Assembly (NCBI GenBank): GCA_963805525.1 | Contig: CAWDUT010000006.1 | Span: forward strand, 1,488,001-1,552,000 | Reading direction: 5' to 3' | Source of the DNA: DASQFQ01 sp963805525 | GTDB taxonomy: Bacteria; Actinomycetota; Thermoleophilia; Solirubrobacterales; Solirubrobacteraceae | Length of the DNA: 64,000 bases | Shown here: positions 1 to 8,853 of the stretch, piece after piece | How positions within the stretch are numbered: position 1 is the stretch's first letter | How the letters are laid out: every line of letters starts with the position of its first letter | Program-made: the position numbers and the translations under genes | Notes under the pieces: model-generated | Seen by the model: the letters and a program-made list of their open reading frames with translations, nothing else | What the model was told of the DNA's origin: nothing | The model's database searches: none

Positions 1-1
1 C

Positions 2-487
2 AGCAGCGTGCACCCGACCACCGGCACGCCGGTCGGCGCCTGCATCGCCGTCGCGGTGCTGGCCGCGATCTTCTTCCTCAAGTACGGCGGCGTCGCGTAC
101 ATCGCGATCGCGGCCAGCGGGATGATCTACCTGTCCTACATCCTCGCCAACCTGGCGATCCTCGGAGCCCGCCGGCGCGGCTACTTCGCGCAGCGCCCGG
201 TGCCGTTCTCGCTCGGCGGCGCGGGGATGCTCGTCAACATCCTCGCGCTCGTGTGGGGCGGCGCGATGATGATCAACTTCCTGTGGCACCGGGTGGCGAC
301 GAACCCGAAGCCGAACGAGACCGCCGGGGTGCTCGACTTCAACGTCGACTTCCTGAACAAGATCCCGATCCTGTGGTCGGTGCTCGGTGCGGTGCTGATC
401 CTCGGCGCCATCTACTACGGGGCGCGCCGCTCGAAGATCCCCTCGCCCGTGCGCTCCGCCGACCAGGCGGAGGCCGCCGTCGGCTAA
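2..487 (+). CDS. APC-family amino acid/amine permease, C-terminal fragment
   Basis: The window opens inside this gene, leaving about 160 C-terminal residues. Four hydrophobic stretches (roughly residues 8-24, 29-50, 68-90 and 118-138 of the visible part) are followed by a polar, basic tail, which is how amino acid/polyamine/organocation permeases usually end. The family imports amino acids or amines across the cytoplasmic membrane. It lies 89 bp upstream of a choline-kinase-like gene and then a dimethylglycine-dehydrogenase-like gene on the same strand, so a methylated amine such as choline or dimethylglycine is a reasonable inferred substrate. The real start is outside the window and the fragment alone does not show substrate specificity. 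Confidence 0.7.
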   Translation, partial: SSVHPTTGTPVGACIAVAVLAAIFFLKYGGVAYIAIAASGMIYLSYILANLAILGARRRGYFAQRPVPFSLGGAGMLVNILALVWGGAMMINFLWHRVATNPKPNETAGVLDFNVDFLNKIPILWSVLGAVLILGAIYYGARRSKIPSPVRSADQAEAAVG

Positions 488-576
488 GTCCGGGCGATGA
501 CCCCTCGGGGCCCTTCCTGCCGCCACGCGGCGCGGGGCCTGGCCAGGGCCTCCCTCCCCGTGGTACGGATGCGCAC

Positions 577-1509
577 GTGAGCACGACCGCGAAGCCCCCC
601 GCCGCGACCCTGCCCCCTGGCCTCGAGGAGCTCCTCGGCCGGCCGGAGTCGGCCCCGGAGCCGCTCGGCGGCGGCATCACCAACCACAACCTGCGCGTGC
701 GCTTCGGCGGCCGCGACGTCGTCGTGCGGCTGGCGGGGAAGGACACGGGCCTGCTCGGGATCGACCGCGCGTGCGAGCGCGAGGCGACCGCCGCCGCGGG
801 CGCGGTCGGCGTCGGGCCCGAGGTCGTCGCCTTCCTCGACGACCCGCCCACGCTCGTCACCGAGTTCCTGCCCGGGCGGGTGATGACCGCCGACGACCTC
901 GGCAAGCCGGACATGATCGCCGAGGTGGCGGTGACGCTGTGGGAGATCCACGGCATGCGGCCGCTGCGCAACCGCTTCTCGGCTTGGGACGTGGTCGACC
1001 TCTACGCCCGCAACGCGGCCGAGCGCGGCGGCGGCTCGCTCGGGACGTTCGGCGACCTGCTGATCGGCGCCCGGCGGATCCAGGCTGCGATCGACCCGGC
1101 ATACCCGGAGCACGCGGTCGTCCCGTGCCACAACGACCTGCTCCCGGCCAACCTGATCCACGACGACACGGCGATGCGGATCGTCGACTGGGAGTACGCG
1201 GGGATGGGCAACCGCTACTTCGACCTCGGCAACCTGTCGGTCAACAACGGCTTCAACGAGGCCGGCGACGAGTGGCTGCTCGAGTGCTACTGGGGCGAGC
1301 CGTGTACCCGCCGGCGGCTCGCGACGCTGCGGCTGATGCGGATCATGTCGGACCTGCGCGAGGCGATGTGGGGCGTCGTGCAGCAGGTGATCTCGGAGCT
1401 CGACTTCGACTTCGCCGAGTACGCCCAGGAGCACTTCGAGCGCGTGCGCGCGGGCTTCACCGACCCGCGCTTCGGCGTCTGGCTCGAGGACGCTCGGCGT
1501 GGCGCGTGA
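577..1509 (+). CDS. Choline/ethanolamine kinase-like phosphotransferase
   Basis: A 310-residue protein of the choline kinase/aminoglycoside phosphotransferase fold. The catalytic loop HNDLLPANLI (Brenner-type HxD...N, near residue 188) and the metal-binding IVDWEYAG (near residue 206) are intact; the N-terminal GGGITNHN looks like the nucleotide-binding loop. The family uses ATP to phosphorylate choline, ethanolamine or related alcohols in the cytoplasm. The GTG start at 577 is chosen because the frame upstream of it runs back into the permease gene. It overlaps the next gene by 11 bp, so the two are probably co-transcribed and translationally coupled. Because its neighbours are an amine permease and a demethylating oxidase, its substrate may be a small amine and not a phospholipid head-group precursor. 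Confidence 0.8.
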   Translation: MSTTAKPPAATLPPGLEELLGRPESAPEPLGGGITNHNLRVRFGGRDVVVRLAGKDTGLLGIDRACEREATAAAGAVGVGPEVVAFLDDPPTLVTEFLPGRVMTADDLGKPDMIAEVAVTLWEIHGMRPLRNRFSAWDVVDLYARNAAERGGGSLGTFGDLLIGARRIQAAIDPAYPEHAVVPCHNDLLPANLIHDDTAMRIVDWEYAGMGNRYFDLGNLSVNNGFNEAGDEWLLECYWGEPCTRRRLATLRLMRIMSDLREAMWGVVQQVISELDFDFAEYAQEHFERVRAGFTDPRFGVWLEDARRGA

Positions 1510-3910
1510 CCTTCCGGGGTCTGCCCGCTGCGTAATCGTCGGCGGGGGCGTCGGCGGCTGCTCGATCGCCTACCACCTCGCGCAGCTGGGTTGGAAGGAC
1601 GTCGTGCTGGTCGACCGCAACCAACTCACATCGGGCTCGACGTTCCACTCGGCCGGGCTGGTCGGCCAGCTGCGCGGCTCGGTCTCGCTGACGCGGATGA
1701 TGATGGACTCGGTCGAGCTGTACCGGACGCTCGACTGCGGCTGGGTCGAGTGCGGCGGCCTGCGGCTCGCGTCGTCTGAGGCGCGCTGGGAGGAGACACG
1801 GCGCCAGGCCGGGTGGGCGAAGACGTTCGGGCTCCCGCTCGAGCTGCTGTCCGCCGACGAGGCGCAGGAGCGCTTCCCGCTCATGGTCACTGACGGCGTG
1901 CTCGGCGCGTCGTGGCTGCCGACCGACGGCTACCTCGATCCGAGCCTGCTCACCTACGCGCTGGCCGAGGGCGCGCGCGAGGGCGGCTGCGGCATCCACA
2001 CGAACACGCGCGTGACCGGGATCGACGTGCGCGGCGGCCGGGTGCGCGGTGTGCAGACCGACCGCGGCGACATCGAGGCCGACGTGGTCGTCAACGCCGG
2101 CGGCATGTACGCGGCCGAGATCGGGCGGCTCGCGGGCGTGCGCGTGCCGCTCGTCCCGATGGCGCACGAGTACCTGGTCACCCAGCCCTTCCGCGAGCGC
2201 GGGGGCGAGCACCTCCCGACCATGCGCGACCCCGACCTCCTCATCTACTTCCGAGAGGACGCCGGCGGGCTCGTGATGGGCGGCTACGAGCGCCACCCCG
2301 CGCCGTGGTCGCTCGACGCGGCCGGCGTCGACGCCATCCCCGCCGACTTCAACGGCCGCCTGCTCGAGGAGGACTGGGAGCGCTTCGAGGAGATCACCGT
2401 CAACGCCCGCAAGCGCGTCCCAGTGATGGACGAGGTCACGATCACGCGGCTCATCAACGGGCCCGAGGCGTTCACGCCCGACGGCGAGTTCCTGCTCGGC
2501 GAGTCTGCGGTTGGCGGCTTCTTCGTCGCCGCCGGCTTCTGCGCGCACGGCCTCGCGGGCGCGGGCGGGATGGGCAAGCTGATGGCGGAGTGGATCGCCG
2601 AGGGCGAGCCGTCGCTCGACGTCTGGGAGATGGACACGCGGCGCTTCGGCGAGCACTACCGCTCGCCCGCCTACACGCTGAAGCGCACGCGCGAGGTCTA
2701 CGAGACCTACTACGACATCAAGTACCCGGGCCACGAGCGCCAGGCGGGGCGGCCGCTCCGCGTCTCCCCGGTCTATGACTGGCACCGGGGGCACGGCGCC
2801 GCCTTCGGCGAGAAGTCCGGCTGGGAGCGGGTCAACTGGTACGAGGCGAACGCCGCGGACGGCGACGAGGCGCTGCGGCCGCGCGGCTGGGCCGGGCAGC
2901 ACTGGTCGCCCGCCATCGGCGCCGAGCACGCCGCCACCCGCGAGGCCGCCGCGCTGTTCGACGAGACCTCGTTCGCAAAGCTGGAGATCAGCGGGCCGGG
3001 CGCTGCGGCGCTGCTCGAGCGCCTGTGCGACAACGTCGTCGTCCGCGGCCCGGGCAAGGTCACCTACACGCAGATGCTCAACCGCCGCGGCGGGATCGAA
3101 TGCGACTTCACGGTCACCCAGCTCGAGGAGGATCGCTTCTGGATCGTCACCGGCACGGCGTTCGGCACCCACGACCGCGCCTGGATCAGCTCTCACGCGG
3201 GCGACGACGTGCTGGTGGAGGACGCCACCTCGCGCTGGGGGTGCCTCGGCCTGTGGGGCCCGCGGGCGCGGGACATCCTCGCCCCCTGCACGCCGGACCC
3301 GCTCGACTTCAAGTACATGAACTACCGGGCGATCACGGTCGACGACGTCCCGGCGCGCGCGCTGCGGGTGACCTACGTCGGGGAGCTGGGCTGGGAGCTC
3401 TACTGCCCGATGGAGTTCGGCGCGGCGCTGTGGCGGACGCTGTGGGAGGCGGGCGAGCCGCACGGCCTGGTGGCCGGCGGCTACCGGGCGATCGACTCGC
3501 TGCGGCTCGAGAAGGGCTACCGCGTCTGGGGCGCCGACATCACCCCCGACGACACGCCGTACGAGGGCGCGCTCGGCTTCGCGGTCAAGCTCGACCACGA
3601 CTTCATCGGCCGCGACGCGCTGGAGGGCGCGGCCGAGCCGGACCGGCGGCTGTGCTGCGTCGTGCTCGCCGATCCCCGCTCGGTCGCGCTCGGTAACGAG
3701 CCGGTGCGCGCGGGCGGCGAGATCTGCGGGCGTGTCACGAGCGGCGGCTACGGGTACACCGTCGGCGCCTCGATCGCTTACGCCTACCTGCCCGCGGAGC
3801 ACGCCGCGCCGGGCACTCAGGTGGCGGTGGAGGTGTTCGGGGAATGGATCGACGGAGAGGTGCGAGCCGAGCCGCTGTTCGATCCAGAAGGCACACGAGT
3901 GCGCGGCTAG
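1499..3910 (+). CDS. Dimethylglycine/sarcosine dehydrogenase-like FAD-GcvT fusion enzyme
   Basis: 803 residues in the dimethylglycine dehydrogenase architecture. An N-terminal DAO-type FAD domain has the dinucleotide motif VGGGVGGCSIAYHLA at about residues 14-28 and the flavin-contacting SGSTFHSAG near 46. A linker follows, and from about residue 430 a GcvT-like folate-binding aminomethyltransferase region (FDETSFAKLEI and a C-terminal barrel). Such enzymes demethylate N-methylated glycines, pass electrons from FAD to an acceptor and the one-carbon unit to tetrahydrofolate. The length matches the family (about 800-850 residues). GTG start; 11-bp overlap with the kinase gene. The exact substrate (dimethylglycine, sarcosine or another N-methyl amino acid) is not readable from sequence; the permease/kinase context supports methylamine catabolism. 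Confidence 0.88.
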   Translation: MARDLPGSARCVIVGGGVGGCSIAYHLAQLGWKDVVLVDRNQLTSGSTFHSAGLVGQLRGSVSLTRMMMDSVELYRTLDCGWVECGGLRLASSEARWEETRRQAGWAKTFGLPLELLSADEAQERFPLMVTDGVLGASWLPTDGYLDPSLLTYALAEGAREGGCGIHTNTRVTGIDVRGGRVRGVQTDRGDIEADVVVNAGGMYAAEIGRLAGVRVPLVPMAHEYLVTQPFRERGGEHLPTMRDPDLLIYFREDAGGLVMGGYERHPAPWSLDAAGVDAIPADFNGRLLEEDWERFEEITVNARKRVPVMDEVTITRLINGPEAFTPDGEFLLGESAVGGFFVAAGFCAHGLAGAGGMGKLMAEWIAEGEPSLDVWEMDTRRFGEHYRSPAYTLKRTREVYETYYDIKYPGHERQAGRPLRVSPVYDWHRGHGAAFGEKSGWERVNWYEANAADGDEALRPRGWAGQHWSPAIGAEHAATREAAALFDETSFAKLEISGPGAAALLERLCDNVVVRGPGKVTYTQMLNRRGGIECDFTVTQLEEDRFWIVTGTAFGTHDRAWISSHAGDDVLVEDATSRWGCLGLWGPRARDILAPCTPDPLDFKYMNYRAITVDDVPARALRVTYVGELGWELYCPMEFGAALWRTLWEAGEPHGLVAGGYRAIDSLRLEKGYRVWGADITPDDTPYEGALGFAVKLDHDFIGRDALEGAAEPDRRLCCVVLADPRSVALGNEPVRAGGEICGRVTSGGYGYTVGASIAYAYLPAEHAAPGTQVAVEVFGEWIDGEVRAEPLFDPEGTRVRG

Positions 3911-3922
3911 AGTCAGTAGCAA

Positions 3923-4297
3923 ATGTCTACCGCAGATACCAAGGCCCTGATCGAAGAGGCCGTCCACAACTTCCAGGCCGAGGTGCCGGCGCTCACGAAG
4001 CTGCGGCTCGTGATCGAGCTCGAGCTGCGCGGCCGCGGTGACATCCAGCTCTTCCGCGTCGAGGTGCCCGGCCCGCGGATCACGCGCGACATCGCCTCCG
4101 ACGCCAAGGTCCGCCTCTCCGTGCCGCGCTCGCACTTCAACGAGCTGGCCCGCGAAGGCAAGGTCCGCCACTGGCGCGAGGCCTTCCAGTCCGGCACCGT
4201 CAAGGCCACCGGCCCCGCCGAGATCCTCAAGCTGATCCAGAACGTCGTGGAGAAGCAGGAGGAGCGCGGCCGGACCCGCAAGCTGCGCGCCAAATGA
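3923..4297 (+). CDS. Small conserved protein of unknown function before aguA
   Basis: 124 residues, soluble, with no signal peptide or membrane segment. An N-terminal amphipathic helix is followed by a beta-rich middle and a C-terminal helix rich in K and E. The pattern of a charged strand then PAEILKLIQNVVEK near residue 100 vaguely recalls SCP2-like lipid-carrier domains, but I do not recognise the family with confidence. Its stop overlaps the aguA start as ATGA, so it is translationally coupled to agmatine deiminase. The gap to the upstream oxidoreductase gene is only 12 bp, so it may join the two transcription units. A TAGAGT box lies 9 nt before its ATG. Confidence 0.6.
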   Translation: MSTADTKALIEEAVHNFQAEVPALTKLRLVIELELRGRGDIQLFRVEVPGPRITRDIASDAKVRLSVPRSHFNELAREGKVRHWREAFQSGTVKATGPAEILKLIQNVVEKQEERGRTRKLRAK

Positions 4298-5280
4298 GCT
4301 GGCGCATGCCGGCTGAGTGGGCGGCGCACGACCGCACGCTCATGGCATGGCCGGCGCGCGAGGACATGTGGGAGGACCTGTGGGACGACGCCCAGGCCGC
4401 CTACGCCGAGGTCGCCAACGCGATCGCCGCCTTCGAGCCGGTGACGATGGTCGCGCGCCCGCAGGACCGGCGGCGCGCCCGCGCGGCGTGCGGCGAGGGC
4501 GTGACGGTCTCCGAGCTCCCGATCGACGACTCATGGATGCGCGACGCCGGCCCGGTCTTCGTGCTCGACGGCGCGGGGCGGCGCGCGGGCATCGACTTCG
4601 GCTTCAACGCCTGGGGCGAGAAGTTCGAGCCGTTCGCCGACGACGCCGAGGTCGCGGCGCGGCTGCTCGAGCGGCTGGGGGAGGAGCGCATCGATGCGCG
4701 CGACCTCATCCTCGAGGGCGGCTCGATCGCCGTCGACGGCGACGGCACGCTGATCACCACCGAGCAGTGCCTGCTGCATCCGCGGCGCAACCCGTCGCTC
4801 TCCAAGGACGAGATCGCGCGCCGGCTGCAGGACGAGCTCGGCGTCCACGCCGTGGTGTGGCTCGGGCAGGGCCTGGTCGAGGACCACGACACCGACGGCC
4901 ACGTCGACAACATCTGCGCCCCGATCGCGCCCGGGCGCGTGCTGCTCCAGACCGTCGCCGAGGAGAGCAACCCGAACCGGAGCGCCACGCGCGAGAACGC
5001 CGAGCGGCTGCGGGCGGCGGGCCTGGAGGTCGTGGAGCTGCCGCTGCTGCCGTACGTCGACCACGACGGGCCGCCGACCGTCGTGCCCTACACCAACTTC
5101 TACATCTGCAACGGCGCCCTGATCGTCCCGGTGGCGGGCCAGGAGACCGACGACGAGGCGCTGGCGCTGCTGGGCGGGCTCTACCCGGGTCGCGAGGTCG
5201 TGCCGATCGACGGCACGACGCTCGCACTGGGCGGCGGGGGGATCCACTGCATCACGCAGCAGGTCCCCGCCGTGGCGTGA
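4294..5280 (+). CDS. aguA: Agmatine deiminase
   Basis: 328 residues of the peptidyl-arginine-deiminase-like family. It hydrolyses agmatine to N-carbamoylputrescine and ammonia, the first step from decarboxylated arginine to putrescine. Signature segments are present in order: WMRDAGPVFV (near residue 81), EGGSIAVDGDG (144), HDTDGHVDN (198, the catalytic His/Asp region) and GGGGIHCITQQ at the C-terminus with the nucleophilic Cys. Length and start fit the family. It overlaps the preceding gene by 4 bp. The enzyme for the second step (aguB, start 7903) is 2.6 kb downstream, separated by three unrelated genes, so the pathway is linked but not in a simple operon. Confidence 0.95.
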   Translation: MSWRMPAEWAAHDRTLMAWPAREDMWEDLWDDAQAAYAEVANAIAAFEPVTMVARPQDRRRARAACGEGVTVSELPIDDSWMRDAGPVFVLDGAGRRAGIDFGFNAWGEKFEPFADDAEVAARLLERLGEERIDARDLILEGGSIAVDGDGTLITTEQCLLHPRRNPSLSKDEIARRLQDELGVHAVVWLGQGLVEDHDTDGHVDNICAPIAPGRVLLQTVAEESNPNRSATRENAERLRAAGLEVVELPLLPYVDHDGPPTVVPYTNFYICNGALIVPVAGQETDDEALALLGGLYPGREVVPIDGTTLALGGGGIHCITQQVPAVA

Positions 5281-5283
5281 GGG

Positions 5284-5904
5284 CTAGTAGCGCCGCATCG
5301 GGTCGACGTAGAGGTCGTCGACCTGCCAGGCGCCGGTGAGGGCGCGGATGCGGAAGCGCATCATCGTGGTGTCGCCGAGCTCGAGCACGGCGCCCGTGGT
5401 GATGAACGGCAGCTGCAGCGACCAGGAGTTGCCGGCCAGCGGCACGCCGACCATCGGCAGCGACGCGGTCGTCCCCGCCTTGGTGGTGAAGACACCCTCG
5501 ACGGTGAGCAGCGGCAGCAGCGAGAAGCTGGGGCGCTTGGCGAAGAAGCGGACGGTCGGCTTGTCGAGGCCGACGCAGATCGGGCCGGTGGTGACGGTGC
5601 CGCCCTGCGGGATCAGCACGGAGCTCTTGTCGCCCGTGCCGTGCACGTAGGAGGACTCGTTGCCGGAGACGATCTTGGCGCCGCCGGTGAACGTGAGGCC
5701 GGAGGCCGACTCGAACGAGCCGCCGGGGGCGAGCGTGTAGCTCATGGGATCGAGCCACTTCGAGAACGTCTTGCTCATCGCGTAGCTCGGGCACGGGCCC
5801 GCCGACTGGGAGAGGAGGCCGGCGTTCGCCGTCCCCGCGGGCGCCAGCGCGGCAACAGCGGCCACCGCGGTGGCGAAAAGGATCCGGCAGGTACGTCGCT
5901 TCAT
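5284..5904 (-). CDS. Secreted protein of unknown function
   Basis: 206 residues. The start at 5904 is fixed by an AGGAGGT ribosome-binding site 8 nt upstream, one of the strongest in the window. An N-terminal signal peptide (basic MKRR, hydrophobic core, cleavage near TANA-GLL at about residue 28) indicates export. The mature part is beta-rich with a jelly-roll or concanavalin-like character (alternating hydrophobic/Ser/Thr strands, C-terminal WQVDDLYVDP), as in small actinobacterial surface proteins. No catalytic motif is visible. It is transcribed towards aguA, with stop codons 3 bp apart, and divergently from the HD-GYP gene. Confidence 0.75.
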   Translation of the reverse strand: MKRRTCRILFATAVAAVAALAPAGTANAGLLSQSAGPCPSYAMSKTFSKWLDPMSYTLAPGGSFESASGLTFTGGAKIVSGNESSYVHGTGDKSSVLIPQGGTVTTGPICVGLDKPTVRFFAKRPSFSLLPLLTVEGVFTTKAGTTASLPMVGVPLAGNSWSLQLPFITTGAVLELGDTTMMRFRIRALTGAWQVDDLYVDPMRRY

Positions 5905-5993
5905 TCCGTGTGACCTCCTGTCACATCTACTCGTGCCTGGACCGATCTTTGGTCCATACATCTCAAGTCGGCTCGGCGGAGGGCCGACGAGAT

Positions 5994-7337
5994 ATGTGGT
6001 CAACGCATGTCCTAGTTTCGATGCCAGCCCACACCGAGATCAGCCCCGGGGCCCAGCGGCTCCTCGAAGGCGCCTTCACGCGGCGGCCCGAGCGGCTGCT
6101 CGCGCGCGAGCAACTCGCCGACGGCGCGTTCGCGCTCGGCTTCCTGGTCTGCGCGATCGCGCTCGCCTGGTTCGCGCCGGCCGATCGCCAGCTCGACGCG
6201 GGCCTCGCCGTCGCGCTGGTCGCCGCCTACGCGCTCGTCGCGCGGGCGGAGTTCCCGGCGGGCGCGGGGTTCGCGGTCCCGACCCAGGTGATCCTGGTGC
6301 CGATGTTGCTGCTGCTTCCCACGCCGACCGTGCCGCTGCTGGTCGCGCTCTCCCTGATCATCACCACGCTGATCGACGCGCTCCGCGGTCGCGTGGCCAG
6401 CGAGCGCGCCGTGCTCTCGGTCGCCGACGCCTGGTTCGCGCTCGCCCCCGCGGCCGTGCTCATCGCGTGCGGGGCCCAGACGCCGGAATGGAGCGACTGG
6501 CCCGCCTACGTGGCCGCGCTGATCGCCATGGTCGCGCTCGACAGCGTGATCTACGTCGCGCGCGTGTGGGCGTGCCTGGGCGAGGACCCCCGCAGCGTGC
6601 TGTCCGAGCTCAAGATGGCCCACCGCGTCGACGCCCTGCTCTTCCCGGTCGGCCTGCTGGCGGCCTTCGCCGCCGCCGACCAGCCGTACGCGGTGCTCCT
6701 CGTCGTCCCGCTCGCCGGGCTGTTCACGATCTTCGCCGGCGAGCGCACCGCGCGCGTCGAGCAGGCGATCGAGCTCTCCGGCGCCTACCGCGGCACCGCG
6801 CTGCTGCTCGGCGACGTGATCGAGGCCGACGACGCCTACACCGGCCAGCACACCCAGGACGTGGTCGAGCTCACCGTCGCGGTCGCCGACCAGCTCGGCG
6901 TCGACCACGAGACGCGCCGCGCCGCGGAGTTCGGCGCGCTGCTCCACGACGTCGGCAAGGTCGCGATCCCGAACGAGATCATCAACAAGCCCGGGCCGCT
7001 GGACGACGACGAGTGGGCGATCATGAAGACCCACACGATCGAGGGCCAGCGCATGCTCGAGACCGTCGGCGGGCTGCTCGCGAAGGTCGGCGTGGTCGTG
7101 CGCGCCTCGCACGAGCGCTACGACGGCGGCGGCTACCCGGACGGGCTGGCGGGCGAGCAGATCCCGCTCGCCGCGCGGATCGTCTCCGCCTGCGACGCTT
7201 TCAACGCCATGACCACCGATCGCTCCTACCGCAAGGCGATGAGCCACGAGGTCGCCGTGGCGGAGCTGCGCAACAACGCCGGCACGCAGTTCGACCCTGA
7301 CGTGGTCGAGGCGCTGGTCGCGGTCGCCGTCGCCTGA
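5994..7337 (+). CDS. Membrane HD-GYP domain phosphohydrolase
   Basis: About 447 residues. Six to seven N-terminal transmembrane segments (to about residue 245) form a sensor-like membrane part. A C-terminal HD-GYP domain follows with GQHTQDVVEL, LLHDVGKVAIP (the HD pair), KTHTIEGQ and SHERYDGGGYPDGLAG (the GYP motif). The family hydrolyses cyclic di-GMP or related dinucleotides. One His of the usual HHE is Ser, which is common in actinobacterial members. I prefer the ATG at 5994 because GGAGGG lies 10 nt upstream; ATG 6021 is an alternative. The next frame begins directly after the stop codon. It probably reads a membrane signal to adjust a second messenger; the ligand is unknown. Confidence 0.85.
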   Translation: MWSTHVLVSMPAHTEISPGAQRLLEGAFTRRPERLLAREQLADGAFALGFLVCAIALAWFAPADRQLDAGLAVALVAAYALVARAEFPAGAGFAVPTQVILVPMLLLLPTPTVPLLVALSLIITTLIDALRGRVASERAVLSVADAWFALAPAAVLIACGAQTPEWSDWPAYVAALIAMVALDSVIYVARVWACLGEDPRSVLSELKMAHRVDALLFPVGLLAAFAAADQPYAVLLVVPLAGLFTIFAGERTARVEQAIELSGAYRGTALLLGDVIEADDAYTGQHTQDVVELTVAVADQLGVDHETRRAAEFGALLHDVGKVAIPNEIINKPGPLDDDEWAIMKTHTIEGQRMLETVGGLLAKVGVVVRASHERYDGGGYPDGLAGEQIPLAARIVSACDAFNAMTTDRSYRKAMSHEVAVAELRNNAGTQFDPDVVEALVAVAVA

Positions 7338-7921
7338 GTGGCGCCGCTGCCAGGCACCGGGCGCGTGAGCGTGGCCGTGCCCGCTCCGGGCGCGGGCTTC
7401 GGCTGCTGGGCCGGTGCGCCGTCGGCGGCGTTCGGCGCGGATGGCGAGATCGTGCTGGCGTACCGGCTGCGGGACGCGGAGCGGCGCGGGGGCGAGGTGG
7501 TCGTCGGGGCGTCACGCTGGGGAAGGAGCGGTTCGGAGCGGAGTCGCTGGAGCGGCCCGCGCTGGTGCGGGTCGGCGGAGGCTGGCGGCTCTACCTGAGC
7601 TGTGCGACGCCGGGCTCGAAGCACTGGTGGATCTGGCTGGCGCGCCGGCCGGGGGCGTGGGACGCGCGCGGGGGGCGCGTGACGGCGGTGCTCCCCGACG
7701 GGACCGTGTACTACGACGGGCGCGCGACGAAGGACGAGAACTTCAACGAGCGGACGAGCATCGTCGGCGGCACCGCGCCGGTCGCGGACGTCCGCTACCT
7801 CGACGTCCTGCCGTTGCCGGGCGGCGGCTGGCGCCTGTTCTACGAGGCGCCGCTCCCCGACGGCAGCCACGAGCTGCGCACCGAGCTCATAGACTCGGCG
7901 GCGTGGCCGAGCCGCGCCTGA
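7338..7921 (+). pseudogene. Frameshifted conserved hypothetical gene
   Basis: Two reading frames together make one protein. The first (from GTG 7338) gives a strand-rich N-terminus up to GGEVVVG near 7505. The second frame reads GVTLGKERFGAESLERPAL from about 7511 and continues through GGGWRLYLSCATPGSKHWW to a stop at 7919-7921. The join between about 7500 and 7515 changes frame and seems to have lost a few codons, because the expected continuation of a beta-strand hairpin is missing. The fold suggested by repeated GGGWRLY/GGGWRLF segments is a beta-propeller or glycosidase-like surface protein. It is either a real mutation or a sequencing error. The tail overlaps aguB by 19 bp. Confidence 0.65.
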
Positions 7922-8844
7922 TCACCGCCGTCGGAGACGTCCCGCCCTCGCTGGCGCGCGTCGAGGAGCCGACCCGCGCCCCGTTCCGGATCGGCGTGGT
8001 ACAGGAGGCGTGGCACCCCGACGCCGAGGAGCACGTGGCCGCGCTGGAGCGCGGGATCGCGATGGCGGCGGGGGAGGGCGCGCGGCTCGTGTGCCTGCAA
8101 GAGCTCACGCTCTCGCCCTACTTCGCGATCGTGCCCGACGCGCTGGAGACGGCGGCCTCGATGGCCGAGCCGCTCCCGGGCGGGCCGACGACCGAGCTCG
8201 CGGCGCGGGCGGCGCGGCAGCACGGCGTGTACGTCCACGCCTCGCTGTACGAGCAGGCCGAGGACGGCGGGCTGGGCTACAACACCGCGATCGTCGTCGG
8301 ACCGGACGGCGAGGTGGTGGCCAAGACCCGCAAGCTCCACATCCCGGTCACCGCCGGCTACTACGAGGACAAGTACTTCCGCCCCGGCGACGACGAGAAG
8401 GGCTACCCGGTGGTCGAGCTCGGCGACGGGCGCTTCGGCTTCCCGACCTGCTGGGACCAGTGGTTCCCGGAGCTCGCGCGCGCGTACTCGCTCGGCGGCG
8501 CGGAGGTCATCGTCTACCCGACCGCGATCGGCTCGGAGCCCGACCATCCGGAGTTCGACACCCAGCCGCTGTGGGAGCGCGTGATCGTCGGCAACGGGAT
8601 CGCCAACGGCACCTTCATGGTCGCGGTCAACCGCATCGGCACCGAGGAGCCCCTGACGTTCTACGGGTCCTCGTTCATCTCGGACCCCTACGGCCGGGTG
8701 CTCGTGCAGGCGCCGCGCGACGAGCCGGCCGTGCTCGTCGCGGACCTCGACCTCGACCAGCGCCGCGACTGGCTCGAGCTGTTCCCGTTCCTGCGCACGC
8801 GGCGGCCCGAGACGTACGCGGCGCTGCTCGACGCGGTCGAGTAG
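7903..8844 (+). CDS. aguB: N-carbamoylputrescine amidase (nitrilase superfamily)
   Basis: 313 residues of the carbon-nitrogen hydrolase (nitrilase) superfamily. It converts N-carbamoylputrescine to putrescine, CO2 and ammonia, completing the route opened by aguA at 4294. The catalytic triad is visible: Glu in CLQELTLSPYF, Lys in KTRKLHIP and Cys in FPTCWDQWFPE. The last segment and AGYYEDKYFRPG are typical of plant/bacterial AguB. The GTG start at 7903 is chosen because TAGACT lies exactly 7 nt upstream, matching the leaderless promoters elsewhere in the window, and because the fold begins at RIGVVQEAW. It overlaps the tail of the frameshifted gene. Confidence 0.92.
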   Translation: MAEPRLITAVGDVPPSLARVEEPTRAPFRIGVVQEAWHPDAEEHVAALERGIAMAAGEGARLVCLQELTLSPYFAIVPDALETAASMAEPLPGGPTTELAARAARQHGVYVHASLYEQAEDGGLGYNTAIVVGPDGEVVAKTRKLHIPVTAGYYEDKYFRPGDDEKGYPVVELGDGRFGFPTCWDQWFPELARAYSLGGAEVIVYPTAIGSEPDHPEFDTQPLWERVIVGNGIANGTFMVAVNRIGTEEPLTFYGSSFISDPYGRVLVQAPRDEPAVLVADLDLDQRRDWLELFPFLRTRRPETYAALLDAVE

Positions 8845-8853
8845 CCCGCGCGG

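Noticed and set aside
1457..4171. A 904-codon minus-strand frame opposite the dimethylglycine dehydrogenase-like gene.
   Set aside because: Same shadow effect; the composition is Arg/Ala/Val/His-rich without recognisable domains.
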